A stretch of DNA of 64,000 nt from an uncultured Clostridia bacterium. Its GTDB lineage: Bacteria > Bacillota > Clostridia > Oscillospirales > Ruminococcaceae. The notes beneath the pieces are model-generated. The model worked only from the letters and a program-made list of their open reading frames with translations. It was not told the DNA's origin and did not search any database. The translations under genes were made by a program, and so were the position numbers. Position 1 is the first letter of the stretch. Each line of letters opens with the position of its first letter. Shown here one piece after another: positions 52,738 to 61,506 of this stretch. The stretch covers positions 1-64,000 of the forward strand of contig CANDEV010000002.1 of assembly GCA_947383835.1 (NCBI GenBank), written 5' to 3'.

Positions 52738-53097
52738 ATGATAATAAGATTGCCGCGGGGAAACACTTTAAGGCTTAATGTGATTTTGATGGATATTAAT
52801 AAAAATCCGTATATTATGGGTGAAAAAGACCGCGCTGTTTTTACAATAAAAACCACGGGAGACAGAAATGAAGTGCCTATTGCGCAGATAAATATATTTC
52901 CGTCAGACTGCGGAAAAAACGGCGAGCTGCAAATAAAGATCAATCCTGAGGATACAATTGCGCTTAAGGAGGGAACGTATTTATATGATCTTGCCGTTTG
53001 CATTGACGGGGAGGAGTTTTACACAACGATCGTTGCGGACACACTTCAAATTCTCCCGGCTTTGAGCGATATATACGAGGTGAAAAAATATGGCTGA
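52738..53097 (+). CDS. Small baseplate protein (BppU N-terminus-like)
   Basis: 119 residues, all-beta: RLPRGNTLRLNVILMDINKN, then GTYLYDLAVCIDGEEFYTTI. Similar short proteins lie between hub and fibre genes and resemble the N-terminal domain of BppU upper baseplate proteins. RBS AAGGAGG is present. It overlaps the next start (53090) by 8 bp. Confidence 0.65.
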   Translation: MIIRLPRGNTLRLNVILMDINKNPYIMGEKDRAVFTIKTTGDRNEVPIAQINIFPSDCGKNGELQIKINPEDTIALKEGTYLYDLAVCIDGEEFYTTIVADTLQILPALSDIYEVKKYG

Positions 53098-54169
53098 TTT
53101 TTTCGGTAAAATAAATTACGTTCAAAAGTTAAGCGGCACCATAGAAAAGGCACAGATCATTTATGAAAAGAATTATGAGCTTCTTGATAAAAAGCCAAAA
53201 ATCAATGGAGAGGAACTTGTTGGCGACAAGTCATTTGAAGATTTGGGATTGATTTTTGACGGTGTAACGATTGCCGAAATTGATAGGAAAATCTCGGTTG
53301 TGCAGAACGGACACAGGCATACTATTTTAAATATTGACGGATTAGATGAAGAGCTTAATAAGTTTTCAGAAAAAATTACGGAGCATACTTCTGACAAAAA
53401 CAACCCTCATAGTGTTACTGCGGATCAGTTGGGGCTTGGAAATGTGGAAAATAAATCCTCCGCTGATATACGCATGGAGTTGACAGAGGAAGACGTTATT
53501 AATGCTCTTGGTTTTCTACCTTCCAATAAAGATACTGTTTATGAATTGCCTGCTGCAACAACAGAAATCCTTGGAGGTGTTAAGCTTGACGGTGAAACAA
53601 TTACTGTTGATGAAAATGGTGTTATAAGTGCAGTAAGAGGCGGAAATACTGATATTTCCGATATTATTAAAGACGTATCGTTATCGGGACGGACTTTAAC
53701 CGTTACTAAAGGTGACGGCACAAGCAAAAATTATACTACACAGGATAACAACACAACTTATGGATTGGCAACTGCTTCTGCGAGTGGATTAATGAGTAAT
53801 TCGGATAAAACTAAATTAGACGGTTTATCGACAAATACCGCTACCTCAAGCACTAACGGTTTAATGAGTTCCACGGACAAGAGCAGATTGGATAATTTGT
53901 ATTTACAGTTATCTTATAAATTATTGTCGGGTTATGTGTCGTTCAATAGAAATTATGGTAGTTCCTCATATAATATTACTTTTAAATCTCCTTTTCAAAA
54001 CATTACAGGTCTTACTATAACAAGTGTAAGAGATGAGAAACAGAATTCATCGGAAGGTAGTATGGAATTTTCATGTGTCGATGTGTCTAATTCAGGATTT
54101 ACAATATCAGTCTATAATCCTAATTCAATACATCATATAGGTTGTTATTGGATTGCAGTCGGAACTTAA
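53090..54169 (+). CDS. Tail fibre / receptor-binding protein
   Basis: 359 residues. The N-terminal part carries the tail-fibre signature DKNNPHSVTADQLGLGNVEN near residue 103. Repeats follow: TYGLATASASGLMSNSDKTK, then SSTNGLMSSTDKSRLDN, which are typical of trimeric fibre shafts. A C-terminal beta-rich head (from about 285) probably binds the host surface. It has no chaperone or sialidase motif. The receptor is unknown. Confidence 0.83.
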   Translation: MADFFGKINYVQKLSGTIEKAQIIYEKNYELLDKKPKINGEELVGDKSFEDLGLIFDGVTIAEIDRKISVVQNGHRHTILNIDGLDEELNKFSEKITEHTSDKNNPHSVTADQLGLGNVENKSSADIRMELTEEDVINALGFLPSNKDTVYELPAATTEILGGVKLDGETITVDENGVISAVRGGNTDISDIIKDVSLSGRTLTVTKGDGTSKNYTTQDNNTTYGLATASASGLMSNSDKTKLDGLSTNTATSSTNGLMSSTDKSRLDNLYLQLSYKLLSGYVSFNRNYGSSSYNITFKSPFQNITGLTITSVRDEKQNSSEGSMEFSCVDVSNSGFTISVYNPNSIHHIGCYWIAVGT

Positions 54170-54193
54170 TTTGTAAAGGAGAGAAAATAAACT

Positions 54194-54505
54194 GTGAAAC
54201 AAATTGTAGTTGATAGGTATGGCGTTATCGTTGGATTTTGTACAGGGGATGGTTATATTGAGGGCGGCATTGATGTTGATGATATCCCTGTGGATTTTAA
54301 GTGTGCAAAATACAAATATGAGGGCGGGAAGATAGTTTCCAATCCAGAATATGCTTCGGCTGATATTGAGGGAAAATATTACGACTCGGAAACGGGAGGT
54401 TTTGTTTCGATTGAACCTCCTGAACCGACTTTTGAGGAAAAACAAGTTGAATTTAATTTAAATATAGATTATAGGACAACTTGCTTGGAATTGGGATTAA
54501 CTTAA
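54194..54505 (+). CDS. Phage tail accessory protein, unknown
   Basis: 103 residues, GTG start 11 nt after AAAGGAG. VVDRYGVIVGFCTGDGYIEG is at the N-terminus and an acidic C-terminus follows (EPPEPTFEEKQVEFNLNIDY). Such genes lie beside fibre genes and may help assembly or be decoration proteins. Confidence 0.6.
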   Translation: MKQIVVDRYGVIVGFCTGDGYIEGGIDVDDIPVDFKCAKYKYEGGKIVSNPEYASADIEGKYYDSETGGFVSIEPPEPTFEEKQVEFNLNIDYRTTCLELGLT

Positions 54506-54523
54506 AGGAGGATGTTTAAAATT

Positions 54524-54691
54524 ATGGATACTTATGAAATTTGCAAAAGCGTTATATTTAATCAAAAAAGTAAAGGTAGTTTAAATGCTGAAGATATGTT
54601 AAGCAAGCTTGATATTTTTTTGCTTGGCGGAAGATTAAGCGGAGAACAATACAATGAATTAGTTGCGATTGTTAATGAACAATTGCAGTAA
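54524..54691 (+). CDS. Small XkdX-like protein
   Basis: 55 residues from ATG 54524, after AAAGGAGG. The sequence ends LGGRLSGEQYNELVAIVNEQ, matching the pattern of XkdX-like proteins that sit after the fibre gene in prophages. Function unknown. Confidence 0.65.
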   Translation: MDTYEICKSVIFNQKSKGSLNAEDMLSKLDIFLLGGRLSGEQYNELVAIVNEQLQ

Positions 54692-54709
54692 TTTTGAAAG
54701 GAGTTTTTT

Positions 54710-55285
54710 ATGCAGCAGGTTTATTGGATCAAGTCGTCCGGAACATGGACATGTCCTATTTCGGGTACATGGAAGGTTATTTGCGTTGGCGGCGGCTCAA
54801 GCGGCGGAATATTTGACAGAACATCTAATAGCTATAAACAAAACATTGGAGGTACTACTTCATTTGGAAATGTTATTTCAGCAAGCGGCGGCGGTATATG
54901 TCAGTATTATGAAATTCATAAAAATATTGTATGCTGTGGCGGGTATGGAGGATATGATGGCATTAATTACGGTGGTTCTCCTGCTATTATGATTGAATAT
55001 GGAAGCAATTCATACGCAATTGCAGGCGCTTCTTTAAATGGGGGAGTAGTTGGTTGTCAGGGCATAGGTTTTGGAGCTGGAGGCGGAAGTTCTTCAAAAG
55101 ATTCGGGCGAACTGGCTCTTCCAGGATTATGTGGAGACCAGATAATGACAATTTTAGATTTAACTGAAAATCAACAAATCGTTTGTACTGTTGGTGACGG
55201 AGGCGCTGCTCCAGCTGCTTCAAATTACGATTCAGAAGGAACATCAGGCAAAAGAGGCGTTATTTATCTTGAATATTTAGGTTAG
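54710..55285 (+). CDS. Glycine-rich tail fibre tip protein
   Basis: 191 residues. After a short beta start (YWIKSSGTWTCPISGTWKVI) comes a Gly-rich region (VGGGSSGGI, GGYGGYDGINYGGSP, FGAGGGSSSKDSG), ending GKRGVIYLEYLG. This is the glycine-rich fibre-tip domain found in several phages, where polyglycine loops form a variable receptor-binding tip. It is clearly AT-richer than the upstream tail genes. It may give a second host range determinant. Confidence 0.72.
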   Translation: MQQVYWIKSSGTWTCPISGTWKVICVGGGSSGGIFDRTSNSYKQNIGGTTSFGNVISASGGGICQYYEIHKNIVCCGGYGGYDGINYGGSPAIMIEYGSNSYAIAGASLNGGVVGCQGIGFGAGGGSSSKDSGELALPGLCGDQIMTILDLTENQQIVCTVGDGGAAPAASNYDSEGTSGKRGVIYLEYLG

Positions 55286-55297
55286 GAGGAAGTTTAA

Positions 55298-55465
55298 ATG
55301 AGCAACGAAACAAAATCTGAAATCATCAAGTCTATTGCTTACGGAATGGCTTCAGAGGAAATTGCCGCTTTAGAGGACATCTCAATTGCGGAGGTCGAAA
55401 AAATTCGCCATGAATGCGTTGACGAAATTGCTGATATAAAATCATGGCTTGAAAGGAGAATATAA
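55298..55465 (+). CDS. Small phage protein with a likely HTH
   Basis: 55 residues from ATG 55298 after GGAGG. It reads IIKSIAYGMASEEIAALEDI then SIAEVEKIRHECVDEI, like a small homeodomain-type HTH. It ends at 55465, one base before the lysozyme start. Role unknown. Confidence 0.6.
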   Translation: MSNETKSEIIKSIAYGMASEEIAALEDISIAEVEKIRHECVDEIADIKSWLERRI

Positions 55466-55466
55466 C

Positions 55467-56210
55467 ATGAGTCTGAAAATAATAGACGTATCAAAGCATA
55501 ATGGTACAATTGACTGGATGAAAGTCAAAAATGACGGTATTGAGGGCGTTATCATTCGTGCAGGTTATGGTAAGCTTGCCGTTCAAAAGGACAAAACTTT
55601 TGAGGAATTTTATTCTGGTGCTGTCAAAGTGGGACTACACGTCGGTACATACTGGTACAGCTATGCGGTGACGTCGGCGGAGGCAGAGCAGGAGTCAAAG
55701 GCGTTTCTGGAGTGCATTAATGGCAAGCGATTTGACCTGCCTGTGTATCTTGATATCGAGGACAAAACACAAGTCCCACTTGGGAAAAGGGTCTGCACCG
55801 ATATTGTCAACGCTTTTATGGGTATCCTCGAGGCGGCGGGGTACTTTGCAGGGGTGTACTCGTTTGACAGCTTTTTCAGTACAAACCTTGACGATAGCGT
55901 CCGAAAGAGGTATGCGGTATGGTCGGCGAGAGTTGAGAACGTCCTGCCGAAATGCGCTCCCGAGTGGGGAATGCACCAGTATAGCTGGAAAGGCAAGGTC
56001 AACGGTATAAAGGGAGACGTTGACATGGATAACTGCATTAAGGATTACCCCACGGTTATTAAGGGAGCTGGACTTAACGGGTATATTAAGCAGGCTGCCG
56101 ATACATACAAGGTTACTGCCGAGATTGGCGGGGTTACTTCGGACAAGGCGGGGTATGTTTCTACTGCTTGTAAAAATTTAGGTATGACGGTGACTAAGAA
56201 AAAGGAGTGA
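55467..56210 (+). CDS. Phage endolysin, GH25 lysozyme
   Basis: 247 residues. The GH25 muramidase domain (residues 3-195) has DVSKHNGTIDWMKVK near 6, VIIRAGYGK near 30 and the catalytic YLDIEDKTQ near 98 (Asp and Glu), with WSARVENVLPK and MHQYSWKGKV later. The last 45 residues may bind the cell wall. It hydrolyses peptidoglycan for lysis. The ATG at 55467 has GAAAGGAG upstream. The domain order and the holin directly downstream are typical. Confidence 0.93.
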   Translation: MSLKIIDVSKHNGTIDWMKVKNDGIEGVIIRAGYGKLAVQKDKTFEEFYSGAVKVGLHVGTYWYSYAVTSAEAEQESKAFLECINGKRFDLPVYLDIEDKTQVPLGKRVCTDIVNAFMGILEAAGYFAGVYSFDSFFSTNLDDSVRKRYAVWSARVENVLPKCAPEWGMHQYSWKGKVNGIKGDVDMDNCIKDYPTVIKGAGLNGYIKQAADTYKVTAEIGGVTSDKAGYVSTACKNLGMTVTKKKE

Positions 56211-56214
56211 GATT

Positions 56215-56607
56215 ATGAATAATGTTGTAAAAAGTTTTCTTGCGGCGGTTTGTGCCTTGTGTGGTTTCCTTTTCGGAGACCGTGACGGGCTTATGATCGC
56301 TCTTATCGGGCTTATCGTTATGGACTACATATCGGGCGTAATTGCGGCGGTTGTGGAGAAAAAGCTCTCCTCGGAGGTCGGGGCGAAAGGCATTGCCAAA
56401 AAGATTTTTATGCTGCTGATCGTTGCGGTTGCTAACATTGTGGATATCAATGTCATTGGCGAGGGACACGTTCTTAAAAGTGTTACTGTGATTTTCTATC
56501 TTGCAAACGAGTGTATTTCGCTTATTGAAAATGCGGGACGGCTGGGTGTGCCTGTTCCGAACAAGCTACTTGATGTGTTGGAGCAGTTGAAGAATAAAGA
56601 TAAGTAA
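56215..56607 (+). CDS. Phage holin
   Basis: 130 residues of the holin_4 (toxin secretion/lysis) family. Hydrophobic segments lie near 7-22, 27-49, 68-82 and 90-105, with GLIVMDYISGVIAAVVEKKL and EVGAKGIAKKIFMLL conserved. It forms pores that let the endolysin out. It begins 4 bp after the lysozyme stop; a terminator follows. Confidence 0.92.
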   Translation: MNNVVKSFLAAVCALCGFLFGDRDGLMIALIGLIVMDYISGVIAAVVEKKLSSEVGAKGIAKKIFMLLIVAVANIVDINVIGEGHVLKSVTVIFYLANECISLIENAGRLGVPVPNKLLDVLEQLKNKDK

Positions 56608-56611
56608 AGTT

Positions 56612-56646
56612 AAATCCCCGTGGGCGGTTGCCTGTGGGGATTTCTA
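56612..56646 (+). terminator. Terminator after the lysis genes
   Basis: AAATCCCC/GGGGATTT stem with inner GGCGGTTGCC, then TTCTATT. Confidence 0.78.
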
Positions 56647-56682
56647 TTCCTATAGTATATGTGAAAAATGAACTGGCGCATA

Positions 56683-57861
56683 TTAAAGTGCATCTAACCC
56701 TTTTGTTTTTATATATTTTGCTATATTGTCGTAGTCGTTATATATAAATTTTAAGTTAATCCCTAACGAATCTAAACTTTTTAATATTTTTTCTTTGTTA
56801 TTAATTTTTATAGTGAAATCTGGCAATATATTTTGTGTTGCTCGGTTTTCAATTTTATCTATGTACGGATCGGCGATATAATCGTCATAGAACAATTGAT
56901 ATATGAACAACGATGATTGATTTTCAATTCGAGATAAAATATTCGGTGGTGAATATATGAAATAAAAAGGTAAGTCAAAACTATTGAATGGTTTTTTAGA
57001 AAAAAGCGAAAAATCAAACAGTTCACCGAAAACCGTTCTTATCACCAGTAGCATTAATAATATGTCGTCGAGATAGTTGTATTGAGTAAATTCCTGTATT
57101 TTTTTTATTAAAGCATGATATTCTTCGATGTATTCTTCAAAAATAGTAAAATCGGTCAACATACCACAATCTTTTTGATTATCTTTAATAATCTCGTTTA
57201 ATATCTTTTCTGTAAAATCAAATAAAGCAAAATAAGGATTTTCTTTTGTTTGGATTTTTAACTCTTTAACGATGGGGAAAACGCTTTTATATTTTTTCTT
57301 TGTATTATTGTCGTCCTTTAATTTATTAACCCATTCAATTATTATATCTATAATTTCGTAAACATGTGTATGCTCATATCTATATAACTGTAGAATTATT
57401 GGGTGTACAGAAGAATCCAAGTATATTAGATTGCGAAATATGTTATGTTGAGAATTAGGATACTTAAGCATCTCGGTAATATCTATTAATCTATTGCTAT
57501 TAATAAAATGTACATATCCTGCATCATCAATTTTTTTATCTGATTCATGACAGGCAAAAAATAATGATACTAAAGGAGATTTTGAAAAATCAACCAAATT
57601 AGTTGGTATTCCATGATGTTGTGCAAATGCAGTAAAATTTTCTCTTTGCATATTGGTTATAGTATTACCGACCTCATTATAAAAAGTATCTGTCATATCT
57701 TGGAACTTAATAGGGGAAGAATACCTAAAAGCCGAAGAGGTAATATTATTATATTTTGCATTTTCTCCTCTTGATATGTATTTTCCAAGGTCGTTTTTCG
57801 TAACACAATTAATATATTCATTTAAATCCTTTATCTCAAAATACTTAGGTTTTTTTTTCAT
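56683..57861 (-). CDS. FRG-domain protein
   Basis: 392 residues, strongly AT-rich. The FRG domain (about 30-130) has the initial ISRGEN, then FTAFAQHHGIPTNLVDFSKS and PLVSLFFACHES, including the F-R-G-type and HxxxTxxLD-type motifs of the family. The remaining 260 residues are helical and unassigned. FRG proteins are frequent prophage and mobile-element cargo and I associate them with anti-phage defence; the mechanism is not evident from sequence. It lies just inside attR, opposite the lysis genes. That position is typical of a lysogenic conversion gene. Confidence 0.85.
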   Translation of the reverse strand: MKKKPKYFEIKDLNEYINCVTKNDLGKYISRGENAKYNNITSSAFRYSSPIKFQDMTDTFYNEVGNTITNMQRENFTAFAQHHGIPTNLVDFSKSPLVSLFFACHESDKKIDDAGYVHFINSNRLIDITEMLKYPNSQHNIFRNLIYLDSSVHPIILQLYRYEHTHVYEIIDIIIEWVNKLKDDNNTKKKYKSVFPIVKELKIQTKENPYFALFDFTEKILNEIIKDNQKDCGMLTDFTIFEEYIEEYHALIKKIQEFTQYNYLDDILLMLLVIRTVFGELFDFSLFSKKPFNSFDLPFYFIYSPPNILSRIENQSSLFIYQLFYDDYIADPYIDKIENRATQNILPDFTIKINNKEKILKSLDSLGINLKFIYNDYDNIAKYIKTKGLDAL

Positions 57862-57952
57862 TTTTTGTTTGTACCCTCACTTTTTAACATAAAAATTATA
57901 AAAACTTACCTGATTTGAAACCCAAAACTTTGAATTAGTTTTTCTTGATTTA

Positions 57953-57969
57953 TTCGTCAGAATTCGTCA
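57953..57969. promoter_or_regulatory. Candidate integrase arm-type sites, right
   Basis: TTCGTCA at 57953-57959 and 57963-57969, matching the pair at 38512-38529 near the other end. Confidence 0.55.
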
Positions 57970-58060
57970 ATTATACAAATATGACAAAATATTCCTAGAA
58001 TGCCATAAAATATAAAACCTCACAAACCCAATCTACAAAAGGATTTGTGAGGTTTTACTC

Positions 58061-58107
58061 TGGTGAGCCATTGGGGATTTGAACCCCAGACCCTTTGATT
58101 AAAAGTC
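58061..58107. repeat. Prophage attachment site attR (inside tRNA-Lys)
   Basis: Identical to 38358-38404 but for one base. It is the 3' half of the intact tRNA-Lys. Confidence 0.93.
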
Positions 58108-58136
58108 AAATGCTCTGCCAACTGAGCTAATGGCTC
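58061..58136 (-). tRNA. tRNA-Lys (anticodon TTT)
   Basis: On the minus strand: acceptor GAGCCATT, D-arm GCTCAGTTGGCAGAGC, anticodon stem TTTGA/TCAAA around CTTTTAA (anticodon TTT), T-arm GGGGTTCAAATCCCC, and CCA. Its 3' half is the prophage integration target and was restored by the insert. Confidence 0.97.
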
Positions 58137-58275
58137 GATTGAATGTTGTAATTACGATAATCGTATTTACAACGCTTAATTATTATACCAAAAATCGAGA
58201 CAATTGTCAAGCAAATATGAAATATTCGTCATTTTTTACATAAATTTTCTTGGTGACACGTGCTAAATGTACATT

Positions 58276-58788
58276 TTAATGCAGAATAATCCTTACAGTC
58301 AGCGCACTTAGTATAAATCCTGTAAGATCTGCGGTGAGAGAGGACGCTATCGCGTGCCGCGTTTTTTTCACTTTTGTTATGCCATAATAAACCGCTATCG
58401 TGTAAAATGTCGTCTCCGTGGAGCCTATCACAACGCTCGCTACACGTCCTGCAAAGCTGTCGGGGGAGACCTCTGTAAGTATGGACTCATAAACAGCCAG
58501 CGCCCCGCTGCCGGATACGGGACGTATCAGCGCAAGAGGTATGCATTCCTTAGGAAATCCTAAAAAATCGGTTACAGGGGCTATTGCCGCCGAAATTATT
58601 TCAAGTCCTCCAGAGGCTTTGAACATTCCTATCGCAGTCATAAGTGCGATCAGCGCGGGGAGTACTTCAAATGCTGACTTTAAGTTTTCCTTTGCGCCGT
58701 CTGTGAACTCGCCGAACACATCTACTCGCTTGATAAGTCCGACTGTCATTATCAGCGCAATGAAAACAGGTATTACAAAGTCACTCAT
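58276..58788 (-). CDS. spmB: Spore maturation protein B
   Basis: 170 residues with about five membrane helices. ALMTAIGMFKASGGLEIISA near 47 and IRPVSGSGALAVYES near 88 are characteristic of SpmB (Gate/nucleoside recognition-like domain). SpmA and SpmB act together in spore core dehydration and heat resistance. The start overlaps the spmA stop by 4 bp (ATGA), so they are coupled. This and spmA support a spore-forming host. Confidence 0.93.
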   Translation of the reverse strand: MSDFVIPVFIALIMTVGLIKRVDVFGEFTDGAKENLKSAFEVLPALIALMTAIGMFKASGGLEIISAAIAPVTDFLGFPKECIPLALIRPVSGSGALAVYESILTEVSPDSFAGRVASVVIGSTETTFYTIAVYYGITKVKKTRHAIASSLTADLTGFILSALTVRIILH

Positions 58789-59381
58789 TTATCACGCTTC
58801 CTTCCAATATCAAGCCCGTCCAGAGCGGCAGCCGATATAAGCCCCGCCGCAAGGGCGCAAGCCGACGTGATAAGCACACATGGCAGTATCTCCATAGGCG
58901 CAGCCGAACCGTGCTTTATCCTAAGCGAAGCCGCCGTGGTGGGTATTAGGGTTATAGACGCTGTGTTCAGAACCACAAACATTATCATGTTCCTGCTTGT
59001 AGTATCTCCGGGGCGCTCTTCCTGTTCAATCCGCCGCATTGCTTCCAGTCCAAGAGGAGTTGCGGCATTGCCAAGTCCGAGCAGATTTGCGGTGATATTC
59101 ATGCATATAGCATGAAAGGCTTTGCCGTTAAGGTCGAGACCGCGGAAAATATGCTTTAAAAACGGTTTGAACAGCTTTGACAGCATATCTGTTATTTTAG
59201 CCTTTTCAGCAATACGCATAAGCCCTCCCCACATACACATTCCGCCTAAAAGGTAAAGGAAAAGCTCAACAGCCTCTACGCAGGAATTAAGAGCGGCATT
59301 GCATACGTCACGGATATGTCCTGTCGCCGCGCCGCATATTACGGAAAGTATCAGCATTGCCGCAAAAATTTTGTTCATCAT
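58785..59381 (-). CDS. spmA: Spore maturation protein A
   Basis: 198 residues, membrane. GGMCMWGGLMRIAEKAKITD near 47, ITANLLGLGNAATPLGLEAM near 96 and MFVVLNTASITLIPTT near 134 are typical of SpmA. GAAGGAAG is upstream; two adjacent ATGs (59381 and 59378) are both possible. First gene of the spmAB operon. Confidence 0.93.
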   Translation of the reverse strand: MMNKIFAAMLILSVICGAATGHIRDVCNAALNSCVEAVELFLYLLGGMCMWGGLMRIAEKAKITDMLSKLFKPFLKHIFRGLDLNGKAFHAICMNITANLLGLGNAATPLGLEAMRRIEQEERPGDTTSRNMIMFVVLNTASITLIPTTAASLRIKHGSAAPMEILPCVLITSACALAAGLISAAALDGLDIGRKRDK

Positions 59382-59476
59382 AAACCATATCTTCCTTCTT
59401 TTATGACATTATTTTACATGGAAATAATTGTCGAAAAATATTAATAAATTGGCAATTATTATTAACACAATGTTTT

Positions 59477-59506
59477 TTGACATTTATATACAAAATGAGT
59501 TATAAT
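59477..59506 (+). promoter_or_regulatory. Promoter of the AbrB-family gene
   Basis: TTGACA at 59477-59482 and TATAAT at 59501-59506, spacer 18 bp. Confidence 0.82.
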
Positions 59507-59538
59507 ATGTTAAAAGAATTTTTAAAGGAGGCTTTTCT

Positions 59539-59778
59539 ATGAAAGCTACAGGCATTACAAGAAAAATCGACGAACTTGGAAGAATAGTTCTTCCTATTGA
59601 ACTCAGACGTGGTCTCGGCATCGGAGAAAAGGACGCTCTTGAAATCTATGTTGAGGATGACAAAATTATTCTTAAAAAATACAAGCAGGCGTGCGCTTTC
59701 TGCGGCAGCGATGAAAACATCATAGAGTTCAAGGATAAGTACGTTTGCGCTGACTGTATTACTCAACTCAAGAAGTAA
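59539..59778 (+). CDS. abrB: AbrB/SpoVT-family transition-state regulator
   Basis: 79 residues. The swapped-hairpin AbrB N-domain (ITRKIDELGRIVLPIELRRG, residues 5-24, then LEIYVEDDKIILKKY) binds DNA as a dimer. The short C-terminal tail carries CAFCGSDE and CADC, a likely zinc knuckle common in the Clostridia variants. It is shorter than Bacillus AbrB (96). It probably controls post-exponential or sporulation genes. AAAGGAGG lies 7 nt upstream. Confidence 0.92.
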   Translation: MKATGITRKIDELGRIVLPIELRRGLGIGEKDALEIYVEDDKIILKKYKQACAFCGSDENIIEFKDKYVCADCITQLKK

Positions 59779-60256
59779 CTTGTCTGTACATAATATGCCG
59801 TTTTGATTTTTATTATGACATATATACGGCATATGGCTCACGATATTAAAAAGGGCAAGGGATATCTGCGTATTCTACCGCACTTATCCCTTGTCTCAAT
59901 TGTGCGCTGTATTTTTTCGGTTAAATACTGTTTTCATTGCAGTATAAAATTTTACGGTGAATAACCGGAACGTGTCTTTGCAAGAATATGTGTATATTTT
60001 TCCGAAGGATTTTTCTGCGGACAGATATAAAAATCCTTGCCGCCTGCGGTTGTGACTGCGGATATTTGTCTTGCCGCAAGAAAAAAATTGTGGGACATAT
60101 GCATATATTTTGTGAGAAACGATTCTAAAATAATATGCACAGCTTTTCAAGGACGGTGCATATAAAATTATATAAACATCATAGAGTTGTACAGCGTACA
60201 AAAGCGCAGGCAATTCACTTTAATAATTTACTCAGGCAAAATAGGGAGGGATTGAT
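59779..60256. other. Long intergenic region with hairpins, no clear gene
   Basis: Contains ATATGCCGT/ACGGCATAT (59799-59833) and GGGCAAGGGATA/TATCCCTTGTC (59853-59896). A minus-strand frame at 59952-60140 has plausible codon use (FFLAARQISAVTTAGGKDFY) but a weak GTG start and no RBS, so I do not call a gene. Confidence 0.45.
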
Positions 60257-61357
60257 TTGGTATTTGTACGAACCGAGGAACTTCTTCCGGGAATGTGTCT
60301 TGCAAGAGATATTCATTTTTACACACCCGCCTCAACCTCGGCGATCGTTTTGACAAGGGGACAGAAAATTTCCGACGTCCAGATAACGCAGATGAACTCC
60401 GCAAAGCTTGACGGAGCGTACATAGATACTATCAGAAGCGAGGTAAGGGTGATCTCCTCTATAAATCAAGAAATACGCAGAGAAGCTATTACAAATATCC
60501 ATAACCTTGCGGATAATTTTATAGACAGCAGCAAGGGCGTTCAGCAAAGCGACATAGAGGCTATAGACGGCACTACACAATCGCTGATAGACGGACTTTC
60601 CGCCAATAAGGATATTCTTGTAAATATCGCCGATATAAAAATGTACGACGACTATACGTTCCACCATAGCTTAAGCGTTGCGATAATGTCAATTGCCATA
60701 GGTATGGAGCTTGGCTTTAACAATACAATGCTTAAGGAATTGGGTCTGGCGGGGCTTTTGCACGACATCGGCAAGGTTGCCGTTCCAATTGAAATTATTA
60801 CAAAGCCCGAACGCCTTACCAAAGAGGAATTTGATATCGTTAAAATGCACCCAGTTCATGCCGCAAATCATTTGGGCGAGCGTCACCTTGTAAACGACAA
60901 TATTTTTAAAGGTATTGTCGCTCACCATGAAAAGCTGGACGGTTCCGGATATCCAAATCATTTTAAGGGAGACCAAATACACCCATACGCAAGGATACTT
61001 GCCGTTGCGGACGTTTACGACGCCCTTACGTCAAACCGTCCCTACCGTATACCAAACCCGCCCAACGAGGCGATAGAATTTGTTATGGGAGGCATGGGTA
61101 CTCATTTTGACGAGAATGTTGTAAAAGCTTTTCTCAGAAAGGTAGCGCCGTTTCCCGCAGGTTCAAAGGTGCAGCTTTCAAACGGCGAGATTGCGTATGT
61201 AATGAAAAATTATCCGGATCAGCCCCTGCGTCCTCTCGTTGCGGTAGAGCGTTCGGAAAAGCTTTACGATCTGTCCTATGACGAAGCCTGTATGAACATT
61301 GTCATTACCAAGCTTCTCGAAGAAAGCAAGCACAATCAAAGCTTGATAAATATGTGA
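60257..61357 (+). CDS. HD-GYP domain protein, likely cyclic di-GMP phosphodiesterase
   Basis: 366 residues. An N-terminal DUF3391-like segment (LLPGMCLARDIHFY, residues 8-21) precedes an HD-GYP domain. The His is in YTFHHSLSVAIMS, the HD pair in LLHDIGKVAVP near 168, and the GYP motif in HHEKLDGSGYPNHF near 217. The domain has all metal-binding residues, so hydrolysis of cyclic di-GMP to GMP or pGpG is expected. The start is TTG 60257 after GGGAGGGA. It pairs conceptually with the AraC/GGDEF protein at 14.6 kb, but the two are unlinked. Confidence 0.9.
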   Translation: MVFVRTEELLPGMCLARDIHFYTPASTSAIVLTRGQKISDVQITQMNSAKLDGAYIDTIRSEVRVISSINQEIRREAITNIHNLADNFIDSSKGVQQSDIEAIDGTTQSLIDGLSANKDILVNIADIKMYDDYTFHHSLSVAIMSIAIGMELGFNNTMLKELGLAGLLHDIGKVAVPIEIITKPERLTKEEFDIVKMHPVHAANHLGERHLVNDNIFKGIVAHHEKLDGSGYPNHFKGDQIHPYARILAVADVYDALTSNRPYRIPNPPNEAIEFVMGGMGTHFDENVVKAFLRKVAPFPAGSKVQLSNGEIAYVMKNYPDQPLRPLVAVERSEKLYDLSYDEACMNIVITKLLEESKHNQSLINM

Positions 61358-61428
61358 ATATGTTTTAATGAAGTCAGAGACGTGCTGACGCATATTGTTA
61401 TGCATAAGCTTAATAAGATCAAATGCAA

Positions 61429-61468
61429 ATAAACCCTCGGTTTTTTAATTAAACCGAGGGTTTATTAT
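61429..61468. terminator. Bidirectional terminator between the HD-GYP gene and trpA
   Basis: Stem AAACCCTCGGTT/AACCGAGGGTTT with flanking A and T. Confidence 0.88.
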
Positions 61469-61506
61469 ATCTGCGCTTAATTTCAATAAATATACTTGCA
61501 GCTCAA

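Larger units (their letters stand above)
38358..58107. mobile_element. Integrated, deleted prophage in tRNA-Lys (about 19.7 kb)
   Basis: Bounded by the 47-bp tRNA-Lys duplication. Gene order: integrase, cargo genes and repressor on the minus strand, then Cro-like, early genes, PAPS-reductase/ParB pair, truncated tape measure, distal tail, tail lysin-type, baseplate, fibre, lysozyme and holin on the plus strand, and an FRG gene on the minus strand. Head, packaging, replication and major tail genes are missing. It looks like a siphovirus remnant of a Clostridia phage. It should not be able to make particles. Confidence 0.93.

Noticed and set aside
46974..56607. Tail-only structure (tailocin) instead of a broken prophage
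   Set aside because: The tape measure lacks its N-terminus and an RBS, and there is no major tail protein, so a working tail is unlikely.
59952..60140. Possible small minus-strand gene
   Set aside because: Codon use is plausible but the start is a weak GTG without RBS and no family is recognised.
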